Part shown: positions 38,231 through 50,650 of the stretch, piece by piece
How the letters are laid out: each line of letters begins with the position of its first letter
Numbering within the stretch: the stretch's first letter is position 1
Source: Mansonella perstans
Taxonomy: Eukaryota > Nematoda > Chromadorea > Rhabditida > Onchocercidae
Assembly (NCBI GenBank): GCA_037074765.1
Contig: JBAMDO010000182.1
Location: 1-64,000, forward strand
Direction: 5' to 3'
DNA length: 64,000 nt
Notes under the pieces: generated by a model
The model's input: the letters and a program-made list of their open reading frames with translations, nothing else
Database searches by the model: none
What the model was told of the DNA's origin: nothing
Position numbers and translations under genes: made by a program

Positions 38231-38588
38231 TATTATTAACTGTTTAAAACTGTATTACTTTTCAGAAATATTAAGAAAGCATTAATGACCAGATTTCTTT
38301 TACGAACAGTGCTGTATTTAAGTTAATTATTTAGTTGCATCTGTTGCATATGCGTATATATTTTATCTTAACAATCTGTCTGTTATATTTTATATCGAAT
38401 TATATTTTATATTCTGTTTGTTTCTATCACTTGGTTCAGCGTCATTATCATGATTCTTCATTGTTTATTGTTACAACCACCATTTAAAATGCTAATCATT
38501 ATTTCTACGTGATAAACTTTTAATGGTTGTAAGTCAAACGTATGACATTTTCTAACGCAGCAATTATCTATCCGTTTGTTTCAAATAT
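38231..38588. other. spacer between direct repeats
   Basis: AT-rich, with no gene or inverted terminal structure recognised. Confidence 0.4.
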
Positions 38589-38703
38589 AATATTTTTGCT
38601 GGAAGTTAACGGCCAAAACAAAACCGTAAGGAAACGTTTTAAATATGATTAAAAATTTAATGTAATTGTTATGAAATATTGATTTATATGAGATAAATAG
38701 TGA
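38589..38703. repeat. dispersed direct repeat, copy 2
   Basis: Second copy of the 38111-38230 sequence. It shares AACGGCCAAAACAAAACCGT exactly and then TATGATTAAAAATTTAATGT. Confidence 0.85.
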
Positions 38704-39141
38704 CGATACATAGACAGTCTTAATCATCAGTATTACAGAAAAACAGGAGAAAAAAGAAGGAAAAGAAAATATGAATTTCAGGCAAATAGTATAGTCCGGT
38801 AAAGTTCCTTAATATTTGATAGGTGATAATTTTTCGACAAGTGAAAGTAATTATATGAAGTTATGCATCATATGGTGGGATAATAATTCCACTAGTAACC
38901 TGCCGGATAACGCCAACTTCCAATTTCTATTTTGCAAACTAAAATCTGCGTTAATATTTATTGCTTTTGTCGTAAAGCAAGGAGATTTCATACTGGAGTT
39001 TTCATCTTTTGATAGAAATTTCCAAAATCATTGAGCATCAGTCAAAAATAGTTTTCGTTTCCCAGTACTTCTGAAATGCTTAATTTTCTTCGGTTGATAA
39101 TACAGCATAATTGGCATAGAGATTTTTTCTAATTTCTAAAG

Positions 39142-40094
39142 CTATTTTACTATCATAAGTTTCCAACTGATGATTGCGAGTAGTTGATGACAAAAAGGGC
39201 GATAATAATAATCAAGGGAAATAACTCTTTGAAAACAATAATACTCTAAATTCATTCCGCTATGCTTACGATCGTCTTTTAGCCAAAGAAATCGAGTGCA
39301 ATTCCGTTTGAAAGAATGCAGTTCTATTTTTAGAAACGTCTTTTTTACAGCGGATACTAATACTTTTTTATTGTCCGAAAGTGAAAAAATACTCTTGCTA
39401 AATCTGGAAATATTATTAATCCACGACACAATAAGTGATTTAAACTTTTCTTTCAGGAAAGAGACGTTTAAAACCTTTCCTGGAAGGTACTCGAAGGGTC
39501 GTAAACAGTGCTAAGGTTCGTCGAGATTTTACTGTCCACAAATTCTTGATGGAGTAAATAATGATTGACAACAACTTGATTCACTTCGTTGGAAACTTCT
39601 TCAGTTATATTCAAATGCAGTTGATTTTGAGTCATTTCATCATATTGTTGAAGCAAAATGATAATTGTTTTGACGTCATTTGACCAGTGAATTTAATTGT
39701 CCAAAACATGATCCATGGTTGTTGCTTAATTTAGTTTCTGACTCTTTCCATGGCCAGAGGATTTGATATCTTTCATTCTACTTGTTGATACTTCCTTTAA
39801 ATTATTTCACGCTTCTTCATCATCGTGGGCACTAGACAATTTCGGAATGCCTATGGCCTCTGATTTCCAGAACTGGTTTATGTTAGGACACACAGAAGTT
39901 GTTCATAATTGTTGAATTAGCTCCTTTCCCACTGATACTATGTAATTTGTTCGTGTAATCTTATGTTGCTGAGAGAATCGTTGCATACTCAATTGATTAT
40001 TTGTCATCTGCTTTTTGCTCCATGGTGACTTTGCTTCCGCATTCCAGTTATTTTTCAATTGTAATCGGCAAATGTAGGGTAGTTTCTCATTCAT
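39142..40094 (-). mobile_element. degenerate BEL/Pao LTR retrotransposon pol fragment
   Basis: On the minus strand, from high to low coordinates: 40094-39903 is an unassigned 63-codon frame. Around 39,890-39,690 broken frames give QFWKSEAIGIPKLSSAHDD and RYQILWPWKESETKLSNNHG, matching the F-W-x-L/S-E-x-I-G-I and RYxVxWPWK motifs before BEL/Pao reverse transcriptase. 39656-39468 (LLHQEFVDSKI...VYDPSS) corresponds to the HY-x-PH-x-V...VYDAS start of the RT. 39429-39142 holds VSAVKKTFLKIELHSFKRN and CTRFLWLKDD, the RT core region (family: ADVEKAFLQIGL...TRFLWLKD), with the first catalytic region degraded. Several frameshifts and stops make it inactive. No LTRs were seen. Confidence 0.7.
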
Positions 40095-43000
40095 GACAAT
40101 TGGTCATATTCAACTTCATGTTCATGTGAAAACGCAAAGAGCACCTTTAATTCATAAGACAGAAGATTGGTTAGTGCATATAAAGTGACACAAATTCTAA
40201 AATTGTAAGACATTAATTGCATATGAATTTTGATGTGAAATTTCATTTGGTTTCACAAAATTTGCATCAAAATATGTATTTTTTTGAAAATTACGAATTG
40301 AGCATCTTTAAAAAAGAATTTCACCTATACAAGAAAGCTTTTGTTACTTACTTTATAATTCTTGTTTTCTTTTCTTGTTTGCTTCTAAAAGGAAAAAATT
40401 TTTACAGAGTGTATTGCCTTGCTAGTAATCCGATATTAATAAATAGTATGATATAAAACAAAGAAAAAAAGAAATTTCTCATAATTATTTAAGTAAAATA
40501 GTTATCAAAAAAAGAAAAAATGTCTTCTGTTTTCAGTACCTCTTTTACTTATTTCCAGAAAACTTGTTCCATCTTTAATTTTCTTAAATTTCTCAAGTTT
40601 TGATTCAGTTTTTTCATTCGTTTTTTTCTTTTTAAGGAAAATTGTGTTAAAATTTATAAAAAAAGAAAACTCACTGTGCGAAAAACCTCGATGATAATTA
40701 TAAAGTAAATTAGATAGGCGATTGTATTTGTTGAAATCTAAAGTGAAAGGGTACATTTATTACAATGGGCAATTTTATTGAAACAATTAATTATTAAGCT
40801 AGATTAAACGAATCAGCTTCTAATATGTTAATGAAATATAATCAGTAAATCGGAGAAAATAAGCAACTAATGAAATTATTAATTAATCGTATTAACCTTA
40901 GAAATCTGTAACGATGGCTTAATTTTATTAAAATAACAGATGACCTTATTGGAATAATCAATAGTTAAAAAAAAAAAAAAAAAAACAATTAAACAGGTCT
41001 ACATTGTAACTGTCAGTTATAATCCATGATCATCAGCCGATTGCAGATAAAGTTATTGCACTGCATCTATTTTCTGTCCATATTCTAATACAGTTTTTCT
41101 AATATCTTGCATATGTTGATAAAAATAAAGTAACTCTTCGTTATTGTTGTAAATTCTATAATTTTTTCGAAATATTGAAAGTGATCTCTACGAATGTCTT
41201 TACTTCAGTAATTTTTACAAGTTTGGTCGCCCTAAACTTTGGTTTGCATTTCAAATTGTTATATTATGTCTTATCATAACAGTAAATACTACTTAGCTTT
41301 CAAACGAAGCAACGATTTCGTAATTTTCATTTTGCTAACAAATCTAAAGATTTTATTTTAACGCTTATATATTAATGCCTTTTCAAATCGTATTGCATAT
41401 TAAATTAATTATTCGGATTTATTCGATTGAAATAATTTTGTCAAATTTCCATCGATGAGTTTTTTCAATAACATAGATTGATGAATAAAAAAGAAAACCA
41501 CAAATCGAATATTATTTTCTCAATGTTGTACTAGTTTTTACTTAAAAAAATTGCATATTAATTAATGTGTTAATTGTGAATATCTGTTATTTATTCATTG
41601 TGCTATAATCATCAGAACAATCAGCGCTGTCTTCTCCTAGTGATGTTTGAAATTAAAAATTTTCTGTTTGAATACATTTGAAAATATTTGAACTTTCGTT
41701 GCTCGCATTTTCGCCGCCTTTTTTCTACTTTTCCCATTCTTTTTTTTGGAATGAACAAATGAAATGCTCTTTTTTTGTCAGTAGTCATATTTATGTAATT
41801 GTTTGTTTGCGGTTGGTATTATTTTAATGGGATGGTAGCCGAATTTGTTTTTCTTTTTGACCCATCATGTGTCGGTGGGAAGTAACAAAAAAGAATCATC
41901 AAGATTAGTACAGAGAAAATGTTTCTTTTCCTTGTTTTATAATCAATTTCAGTGATTCTGTTCAAGGAATTTGAAAGTAATTTGCAAAAAGGAAATTGTT
42001 TTTAATGTTCAAATTTCAAAGCATATACAATTTGATAAAACTTACTGAAGAGATATTTCTAAAGTTACTTAAATTATTTCTGTTGCATTTGCCATAATTT
42101 AATAATATCGATTTTTGCTAATGCAATTTTTTTGTTGCTGCTTGATATTGCAGTTTTTGACTGTTTCGTGAACTACTGAGATTTATATTTTGTCCATGTG
42201 TCGTATAAACTTTAGGAATAATTTTGCTTAGAATTTGTTAGAGGGAGCAGTATTCCTTCAGAAAGGTGTTTTATTAATGATTTTTTCCCAATATTAGGGT
42301 TAATTTGTTTTAAAATTTACAAAAAACAAAATTATTACAATTTTCCATTCTTTCTTTTTGCTATTTTTCATCAATTTTGTTAATTTATTAATTATTAATG
42401 AATATCATTGTTTTTGGTCGCAATTTTGACAATTTGTTGAAAACTCAAGTTAAAAAGGGTAACTTTCAACAATTTTAACCGGTTCCATTTTTTTTTTTGA
42501 TCAGTTAGTCGAAGAAATTTGCGGGAAGGGCAGAAAGTTATATGGACGGGAGGGACAGGAAGTTGTATTAGGGAAAACATCTTTTTCTGAACGAACTGTC
42601 AAGAATTATAATTAATCATTCTCCTTTCATGAAATTACCTGACAGTAAAGTAAATCAGTCGAGATATTATGATGCTAGTGAAATCCGAAAAAGTTTTTCA
42701 ACAATTTATCCAATAAATCGGTGTGACAGTCAATCTGAAATGACAGTATCGATTTGCAGTATCCTGCTGATGATCTAAAGTATTAATAGACTTTGGTCGA
42801 CGATGAATAATTAACTAATCGTCATTGGCACCTTGTATTAAAATATTTACATTTGCTGCTTGAAACAATTACAAGCAAATCTTGAAATCTTTTAAATATT
42901 TTGGTCTCAAATTTTGGATTAAATCTTTTATTTAACATTTTAAATTACTCACAAAATGTTTCGACGTTACGATATTAGAAAATTTATGAATACAGTTTTT

Positions 43001-43129
43001 AATTACCAACCATTTCATGCTGCATATTTTCTTATACTATTTAAATTTTATAATACTAAATTAAATTTAAATAACTTTCCAGATTTTTTATTTGCTATTA
43101 TTTATTCGAAGAAAATATAAATTATTGTA
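40095..43129. other. AT-rich gene-free stretch
   Basis: No gene supported. Frames at 40217-40456 (+) and 40505-40756 (-) are F/K/N-rich and lack exon borders. A poly-A tract lies at about 40,968-40,985. Confidence 0.5.
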
Positions 43130-43345
43130 TTTATATGTTATATTTTCGCGAGCAAAATAAGTTTCTGCGAAAAACATATAAATTATATACATTTACACAC
43201 CGTTTCATAGAATAAGTAAGCTTTTGTGAAAAATATGTAAAATGCCGTGTATTTACATACCGTAACTTCTCATGATAAATATATTATTGCAAAAATATGA
43301 AAATTAACACATTTGCACAACGCATTCATAAATGTACTATTGATT
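43130..43345. repeat. degenerate ~65-70-bp tandem repeat
   Basis: About three diverged units, each with a TGCGAAAAA/GTGAAAAATATG part, a TATATACATTTACACACCG part and a TCATAGAATAAGTAAG/TCATGATAAATATA part. Confidence 0.5.
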
Positions 43346-44265
43346 CCAATAACTGTTTACTTATTTTAAAATTATATAAAAAATTCATAGATAATACGCT
43401 GATATTGGTAATACAGTAACCATATCTATAATTATATCGTTATTTTAAATATAAATTTTTTGACTTTTTTCCATATTTTTGAAAATTCTGTTAGGAAAAA
43501 AGATTCATCGTCCATTTCGAATAAAAATTATAATTACTGATATTTTATGTCAAAATGATTTGTCAAAGAGTTTCACTAAAGAAAATTTCCTTTCTTCCTG
43601 CTCATATACTTACTGCATCTGGCGATTAGTAAAACGAAATGATTTGTCATTAAAAAAATAAATAATAAATAAAAAAGGAAATTTGAGATGTTTCGGCCTG
43701 GAAAATTTTTAAAATTAAGAAAATAAACTTTTGTGCTGAGTTTTCTTTCCTATTTTTTTGACATCTTATTTTTAAAATAACTTTTAAAAGTAATGTGTCA
43801 AAGCTGTGTTGTATTGTATTCTGAGGTTCAGCTCTCGACGAAACTTACTGCTATTAACTTTTTAAGTAAATTTTTTGACGGAACTTACAAAACTAAATTG
43901 TTCTGCAGCAAGAATGTATACATATACTTAGCACGAAATGTGCAAAATGGTTCTTTCGTTTCAATTTAGATTCTCAATTTTTGATGGGAAAAATCTTATA
44001 ATACAAAATGTTATAAGTGTGACTTTTGCTTAATGGTTTTTACGTAAAATTAACTTTCGTGTATATTTTGATTATTGTGTTTACCATTTCAAGCATGTTT
44101 TTATCGATTATGTATTTTGAAAATTTCTTTTACTTTTTTTAGGAAAATTTTACGACTGTTAATTATTATTTTTATTCAGTGATATGCACAGTTCAATTGA
44201 AACTTGATAATCTTAGGTCATTCAATCTCAGAATGGATGTTGTACTGTAACTGTAACGTGAAGCA
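43346..44265. other. 5' flank of the cytokine-like gene
   Basis: AT-rich. A 60-codon frame at 43479-43661 has no family resemblance. It presumably contains the promoter of the downstream gene; no motif could be assigned. Confidence 0.4.
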
Positions 44266-47200
44266 ATGAATCAGGTTTGGCTTCTGTTACTGCTTCAGTT
44301 ACCATTTTTGAAACCAATTTCCATCCGAAGAAAATGTCCAACATGTATCCGTTACAGACATTTTGAGCAAAAGGTATCCATCCCTTTCAATGAAACATGA
44401 TTCATGAAATTTGAATTTCTATGTTGCTATATTGATTTGCTTGCTTTATCCTGATTTTGAACTTTATTGTGATCATGCTAAAAATTGGTTTTCTTCATCA
44501 ATATCGAAGTGAATAAAGCTTGAGTTTCTTGATTGATATAGTATAGCTGGAAAGATTTCAAAATTATTTAAACATTGCAAAATTTTTGCTTTTTATTTGA
44601 TTTGAAAAATTTGAAAAGTCTGAATTACTATTTTTTTCAAAACTAATTTTTGCATATAAAAAGTGAAGATAAGACAAAAACTTCACGTCATCTTTCTGCC
44701 ATAAGCATTAGTTATTTCAGATTTTCTTTCGAAAAATTTTAAATTAGAACGAGGTTAATTATATCTCTGATTAAGATTATTGAACAATGTCCGTGCGTGA
44801 AACCACCCGGTAGCAATGAGTGTTTATCATATGATAATCGCCTGCAAGCCGCAAATATCGATGAAGCCTTGCATACATTTCCGGATCTATCCAGCATGAC
44901 AGAAGCTGCATTACCGCTAGTACAGGACGAAAGTAATGTCATGACGAAATCTACTTCGGAACTCCCGCTCTCACAAAGAACGGTAACAAAAGGAATTTTT
45001 GATATTATGAGAAAAGAGAGCGAGAGAAAGAGAAGGAGCAATCTAATCGATACATTTGGTGAAGAACATAATTATTAAAGATAGCATTATTGATTGACGG
45101 ATAATTTGTCGAAATTGATTTTAAATAATTCAATTTATTTGTTTTTTTTTTTCGAAATAATTCTCTTCATTCAATTTAATGCATCACTTTTATTTCATTC
45201 CTCCTAGTTCAATTATTCCCTAACTGAAATTACGTCTAAATAATTAATTAGATAAATAATTTAGAACATGATGGTAAGATAATGTCGTTAGTTCGATAGA
45301 TTATTAAATCAAATTTAATTAAGATTTTGAATTTCTTAAACTTTAGTAATGTGTAAATTCGCTGGAAAAGAATGCCACGCATGCAAAACTTTAGTTTTCA
45401 ATGCATCCTTCCGAGCAAACGATAATAATTTTAAATTTAAACAGATAGCCTGAAAGATTATCAGATCAGATTTAAATGAAATTTCAGACTTATAAGGCAC
45501 CAAAAATGTATAAATGCGATGGGAAAGAATGTCAAGCATGCAAACTTTTAGTTATCAATGCATTCCTCCGAATAAATGACAATAATTTCCCGGCAGAGAG
45601 CAGTACCGTTGCTCAATTGAACGGTGATATCGATGAGTCACTGTGCATGAAAAATCGACCTATACCAAGCGATGCAGTAAATTTGTGTTCATTTGCAAAT
45701 TAAATATGACCGCATTTATCTTAAAATGAAAAGTGAGAGCGAAAAAACAATGCTGAGTCATTTCAGTTCATTAATTGGGTCTTTCATTGAAATATTTTCT
45801 AAATTTCATGACTGATATTGCTTTCCAAAAAATCTACTTAATTTTAAAAACTAATTCAAATGTTATTGTAGTTCATTTTTCCTGCTAATTAATTAAGATG
45901 TATAAATTACACATAAAAAGGTAACTGAAATGAGTAGGTTAATGATGGAATCGAAAATGCCACCATAATTAACGATTTGCCAACTCATGTGGAGGAATTC
46001 ATTAGTTTATTGGGGCCAAAAGCACGGAAACGAAGGAGTTGGAAAGAATCAAGGCAAAAATGTAAAGAATTTATTGATAATTAGCAAATAATTTTCATTT
46101 CTTTTTTCTCATACGATAGATCATTTTTCTCATACATTAATTAACTGAGGTTTCTTTAATTATCGGGAAGATAGGAGGACAACGATGAAATGCGGAATTT
46201 TTCTAAAAATTTTATCTTTGTAAAAATACTATTTTTGGCGCATCAATATTTTACTTAACTGAATGCAATGTAGTAATAATAATGTGCTTGATAAAATTGA
46301 CTGAGCATTTAATCAGAGGGCAAAAAAACTGGATATTATTTTTATCACGGCTTTTTTTTTAATTTTAATTTCTTTTAATTTTGCATTATTTCAAACATAA
46401 TTTTCATGAAATTATGGATTGTAGGGAAAATTGACGTTTTTTATTATTTTAAATTTAGTTTTATGATTTTAAGTTGATATTATGAAATGAAGTTGTTACA
46501 CCTTTTTTAAAATTGCAGTGTTGGGTGCAGCAATAACAATCGGTTGTAGTTATAAAAAAGGTCAGGAAATTGTACAGGGCTGGAGTGGATTATGCAACTT
46601 ATGTTGGCAATGGAGAAAATTACCGGCTAATTATTTTCCAGTTTTGCTTAATGAAGTTTCATGTGATATTAAGGATGAGGGATGCCTTTCAGGTTTCATA
46701 TCTTTGCCTTTTTTTTTTCTTCTCATAGTATTCATTATACGTAGAAAATAATTAAAAATTTTTGTAAATAAACAATTTATCTTTTGCCTTCTTTTTTCAT
46801 ATTTCATAGGTTATTGGTATTGCGATATTAATCTAAATTTAATTATTCTTCGATTAAATTTTTTATTTCATATCTTCGAGAAATTTTGCATCTATTCTTT
46901 TAATAAATTACTTCAATAAATTTTTAATTAAATTTGAATTTATTTTTTAATAAACAAGCTAGTAAATTAATTTGACAATTTATTAGAGCTCGAAGTTTGA
47001 TAAATCAAAACATTGACAAAAAGTAATTAATATGATTTTTCGATTTAAAATTTAAATTTTAGATTTAATATTTGTTTGGGCTGAATTCTTTAATATTTAT
47101 TTGAGCTGAATTCTTTTTCGATGTTAGTTCATTCTTCTGATTCCCAGAAAACATTTATTAGAATTCCAGGTTTCGGTAACTGTCGCCCAGTAATGCGCAC

Positions 47201-47330
47201 CATAAATGTTCTCCGTAATGTGGCAACGCACAAATCTCCTCGATGGATACAGGAATCAATCAATACAGTATCAGCTTGCGAATGTCAAGTGGAAATCGGA
47301 ACCCCATTACATTCGCTCGTTTTGCGTTAA
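44266..47330 (+). CDS. secreted eight-cysteine, furin-processed protein resembling IL-17-family cytokines
   Basis: Exons 44266-44373, 44776-44982, 45488-45676, 45938-46061, 46519-46692, 47170-47330; every junction is in phase, giving 320 residues. Residues 1-20 are a signal peptide (NQVWLLLLLQLPFLKP). The pro-region is Cys-containing (CPTC, CPCVKPPGSNEC, CDGKECQAC). An RKRR|S furin-type site is at 198-202. The ~119-residue mature part has WSGLCNLCWQWRKLP (231-245), VSC-x6-C (258-265), NCRPVMRTINVLRN (271-284), W293 and SACECQV (302-308). IL-17 proteins share W...R-x-P, C...GC, V/I-x-VLR...W and a terminal C-x-C, the residues of their cystine-knot-like fold. Family role: extracellular ligand; Caenorhabditis has IL-17-like ligands acting on neurons and immunity. 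Weak points: the exon 2 acceptor (GATTAAG) and the exon 2 and exon 3 donors. Exons 4-6 are secure. A spaetzle/trunk-type knot is the alternative. Confidence 0.65.
44983..45064 (+). other. in-frame extension of exon 2 with a second RKRR site
   Basis: If the GTAACA donor at 44983 is skipped, exon 2 stays open to TAA at 45062-45064 and encodes ...RKESERKRRSNLIDTFGEEHNY. A further donor (TTTG|GTGAAG, 45058-45059 region) exists in phase 1. This could be an alternative short isoform ending in a furin-like motif, or intronic sequence. Confidence 0.35.
45347..45444 (+). pseudogene. duplicate of cytokine-like gene exon 3 (vestigial or alternative exon)
   Basis: After a CTTTAG acceptor it reads MCKFAGKECHACKTLVFNAS and then FRANDNNF, nearly the same as exon 3 (KCDGKECQACKLLVINAFLR-INDNNF) about 150 bp downstream. 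It stops at TGA soon after and lacks an obvious GT donor. Its frame would accept a phase-1 upstream exon, such as the alternative donor of exon 2. Confidence 0.6.
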
Positions 47331-50300
47331 ATTTTTTCATTTTTCATTTCTCATTTTCTCTTTTTTCATTGTTCATTAAATTTTGAATTTTTTTTTTTTT
47401 AAAATTTTGCGAATTTACTCTTTGAATTAATACTTTTTTGTTTTTCCTTTGATCCCAACTATTACAATACACATTGTTAGCATTTGCATTTCAAATAGTT
47501 CTTTCAAACATAGATAGTCATTCTTTGGCCACTAGCTATGTTTCATTCATCCTTTTTAATCTCTGTAATCGTTTCTGATTTCTGATACTAATTCATCGTA
47601 TTACGTTACGATCACTTTCATTGCTTTTTTTTGTTTCAATTTTTGAATAATTTTAGTTATAAAACATAAAATTTATTTGATATAATCTTTCTTCTTGACA
47701 AAATTATTTCACTTGTTTAAATTCTATTATTTCGAAATTCATCGACTTTATTTGTTTGTGAATTTTTTTGGTCTTTATGAATTTTCTCGTCCTTGTATAT
47801 ATATATATATATATTCCAGCAAACCTTTTTATTTGAAATTCTTAGTTGAAAATTTCCAAAACCAATTTGTTAACTAAAATTCCATTGTCAGGATTTTCCA
47901 TATTTCCGTGTGAGCGATTTTTTTTATCAATAAAATGATTTTAAGACAAGTAAGAAAGGTGAAAATAACAAGTTTTGGCTTATTGCGAAAGTTTAAATTT
48001 AATTTTTTCATAATTAAAAAATGGTCGGCAATAAATGAATTGTTGAAGGAATGAAAGGCAGAAAATAATGAACTTTGACAAAATTCTAACTTTTTTCTGA
48101 TAAATTACAGTTTTAAGCGCAGGAAGAATATTGCGAATAAAAAAGAAATGGGAAAGAGAGGAATGATCCTTCGAATTCTATCATATATGCAGGGTTTGGG
48201 GACGAAATTAATTCAGCCAAATTTGTTAAGTTGCTGTTTCCGTTTTGTTCCTCTGTTATTGTTGTCCACCAATTCTTCAATTGATTTTGAAAAATATTCC
48301 ATCTTTAAAATTCAACTTTCAAGAGGTTATTAACAGGTTTTAATTGATACAAACAATTGAAATTACGCAAATGAAATTCCAAAAATTCAACATGGTTACA
48401 AAAAAAGAATGAAAAGTCCAGGATAAAATCTTCTTTGATTAAAATCCGACATTTTTGACATATGCGCTTATCGGGAATTGTTATTGCTGCGCTTCGTCGA
48501 TCACGGTTGACTAACTGCTGATGATATATCGGTGGAAGTAATTAACCATGTCATTAATTACATCCTCCATTTTTCGTTCTCTCATGAACTGATTGATGCT
48601 TCATCAAACAATATTTTAATAAAATTTCTGATCTCATTAAATGGCGTCATGCAGGCGCAGGTATTGCTAATAGCATCAAATAGCCAAATATTTAACGAAA
48701 ATATCAAAAGTAGATCATTATTTTCACATAAGAATGAAATCATTAGTGAAATTAAAAGGATGCCATAGCAAGTGTAGGCGGAACTATTATTTATCTGTTT
48801 TGATATAAAATTTGATAACGTGTGTACAAAACACAATCTGACAAATGAACTCAATGTACAATAAGTAAAGAATTAGATAAATAAAAGATTAGACAAATAA
48901 ACCGGCGAAGAGAGAATTATGCAGTTGAAGAAGAAAAAAAATAAGTAAATATACTCCATATCATAAGTGTAAAAATGACCAATAAAAATACTTTTAAATA
49001 AACATACAATTATAAAACTTACGAATTTCCTGTATTTGGCTAATTTATTCAATTTTACAGTTTTTTACATCATCGAGACGAAAACAAAAAGCAGAATACT
49101 TTTCCTTTAATATGAACGATTTTGATTTTTTTTTTGAAATTAACTTCGTTTAAAACTTGCATTGCATGACGATAAGCAAAATGTAATTAACAAATAAAAC
49201 TTAGGTCTGAAGTGATAGGCTCATGATAGCAATGTTAACCGATAAGTGGCTCGCATTGCTGATATCATTCAGCCTTGCTTCCATCAACTGAATTAATTAC
49301 TTAGATCATTATCTATTAAGCAAAATAAAAAGGACGAAAATGGATGAGAAATGATCACGTATTTTGTAAAAACCTTATTGAAACTTATGCCTGAAGGAAA
49401 TCCAAAATCATTTTCAGCTTTAACAAAAGATCAGTGATAAAATGAACAGATACCCTTCATACTGCATGATAGTTAGTTGATAAAATAATTGAAAAGCTTT
49501 AAAGTTTTCTTTTTCTCCGTTTATTTAAGTTTTTCATCGCTCATAAAAAATTTAAAGCAACAACCGACACTAGTACAATTTTTAAAAATATGATTTTTGA
49601 AATTGTAGCTTTAATTTACCGATTTTTCAAGTTTGAAGGTGATGGATTAGATGACAATGGATCAAAGACTGCGATAAGGATTTGTGAAATGTATCAGAAA
49701 ATATTTGCTTAACGCTGATTTTTAGCCAATGAAGAGCGAATTTCCCACCTAAATAAATGCAAAAAAAGTGATAATTTTGGACCACTAAATTTAAATTAAT
49801 TCGATTCTTAAAATTGATTCAGACGAAACCTACCACTCATTTCCAATTAGCTATAGGTAGTTCAGTTTAATTTATATCATATTATTTTGACGAATATAAT
49901 AGCAAATAATGCTGTATCAAGGACTTAGGATTGTGGTCGATTCTTTCGAGGGCTCGAGAAAATATGAAGAAATATTCAAAATCAATTTACTTAGCAGTTA
50001 GCAGAAATTTTTTAGAAAGTGTTTAATACTGCCGAACATAAGCGCCCTTATTAACAATAGGAAAATTACACTTTAGAAAAAATTAGTAATTTTCGTTTTT
50101 TTCTTTTTTTTTTTTTTTATTTTTTTTTTTTAATTAAAATTTAGAATAAATAAAAGGAAGAATTTTTTTTCCACAAAGTGCCAATCACCGAATTTTGAAA
50201 AGAGCACTTTCTTGATACAGGAAAAAAATCACGATATTTGACGAAATAAATATAGGCTTGAACAAGTTTCAAAAAAATTTCAGAAATGTAGAATGAAAAG

Positions 50301-50379
50301 ATTTGAAAAGATGAGCGAGAAGAGATGATCCACATTTTAAATAAGTGATAAATAATAGTAATATATAGATAATTTAAAT
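47331..50379. other. gene-poor stretch downstream of the cytokine-like gene
   Basis: No gene supported. Moderately codon-balanced frames at 48148-48333 (+) and 48532-48768 (+, LISLNGVMQAQVLLIASNSQ) lack start context, splice sites or family resemblance. A (TA)n tract lies at about 47,796-47,814. Confidence 0.45.
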
Positions 50380-50650
50380 GTGTATGTTTACATGTGTATA
50401 TATATATGTGTGTGTATCTGTAATTTAAATATATTTACATGCGTATATATGTGTGTATGTGCGTGTATGTGTATGTGTATATGTGTGTATGTGTGTGTGT
50501 ATGTGTGTGTGTATGTGTGTATGTGTGTGTATGTGTGTGTATGTGTGTGTGTATGTGTGTGTGTATGTGTGTATGTGTGTGTATGTGTGTGTGTGTATGT
50601 GTGTGTATGCGTGTATGTGTGTGTATGTGTGTGTGTGTCTGTAGTGTGTG
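50380..50650. repeat. (GT)n/(GTAT)n microsatellite
   Basis: About 270 bp of TGTGTGTATG units on the plus strand. It is open in all three plus frames and one minus frame (CVCVYV / HTYTHI peptides), all artefacts of the repeat. Alternating purine-pyrimidine DNA of this length can adopt Z-form. Confidence 0.95.

Noticed and set aside
48582..48854. 90-codon minus frame opposite 48532-48768
   Set aside because: Both strands are open by chance; neither has start or splice support, so neither was called.
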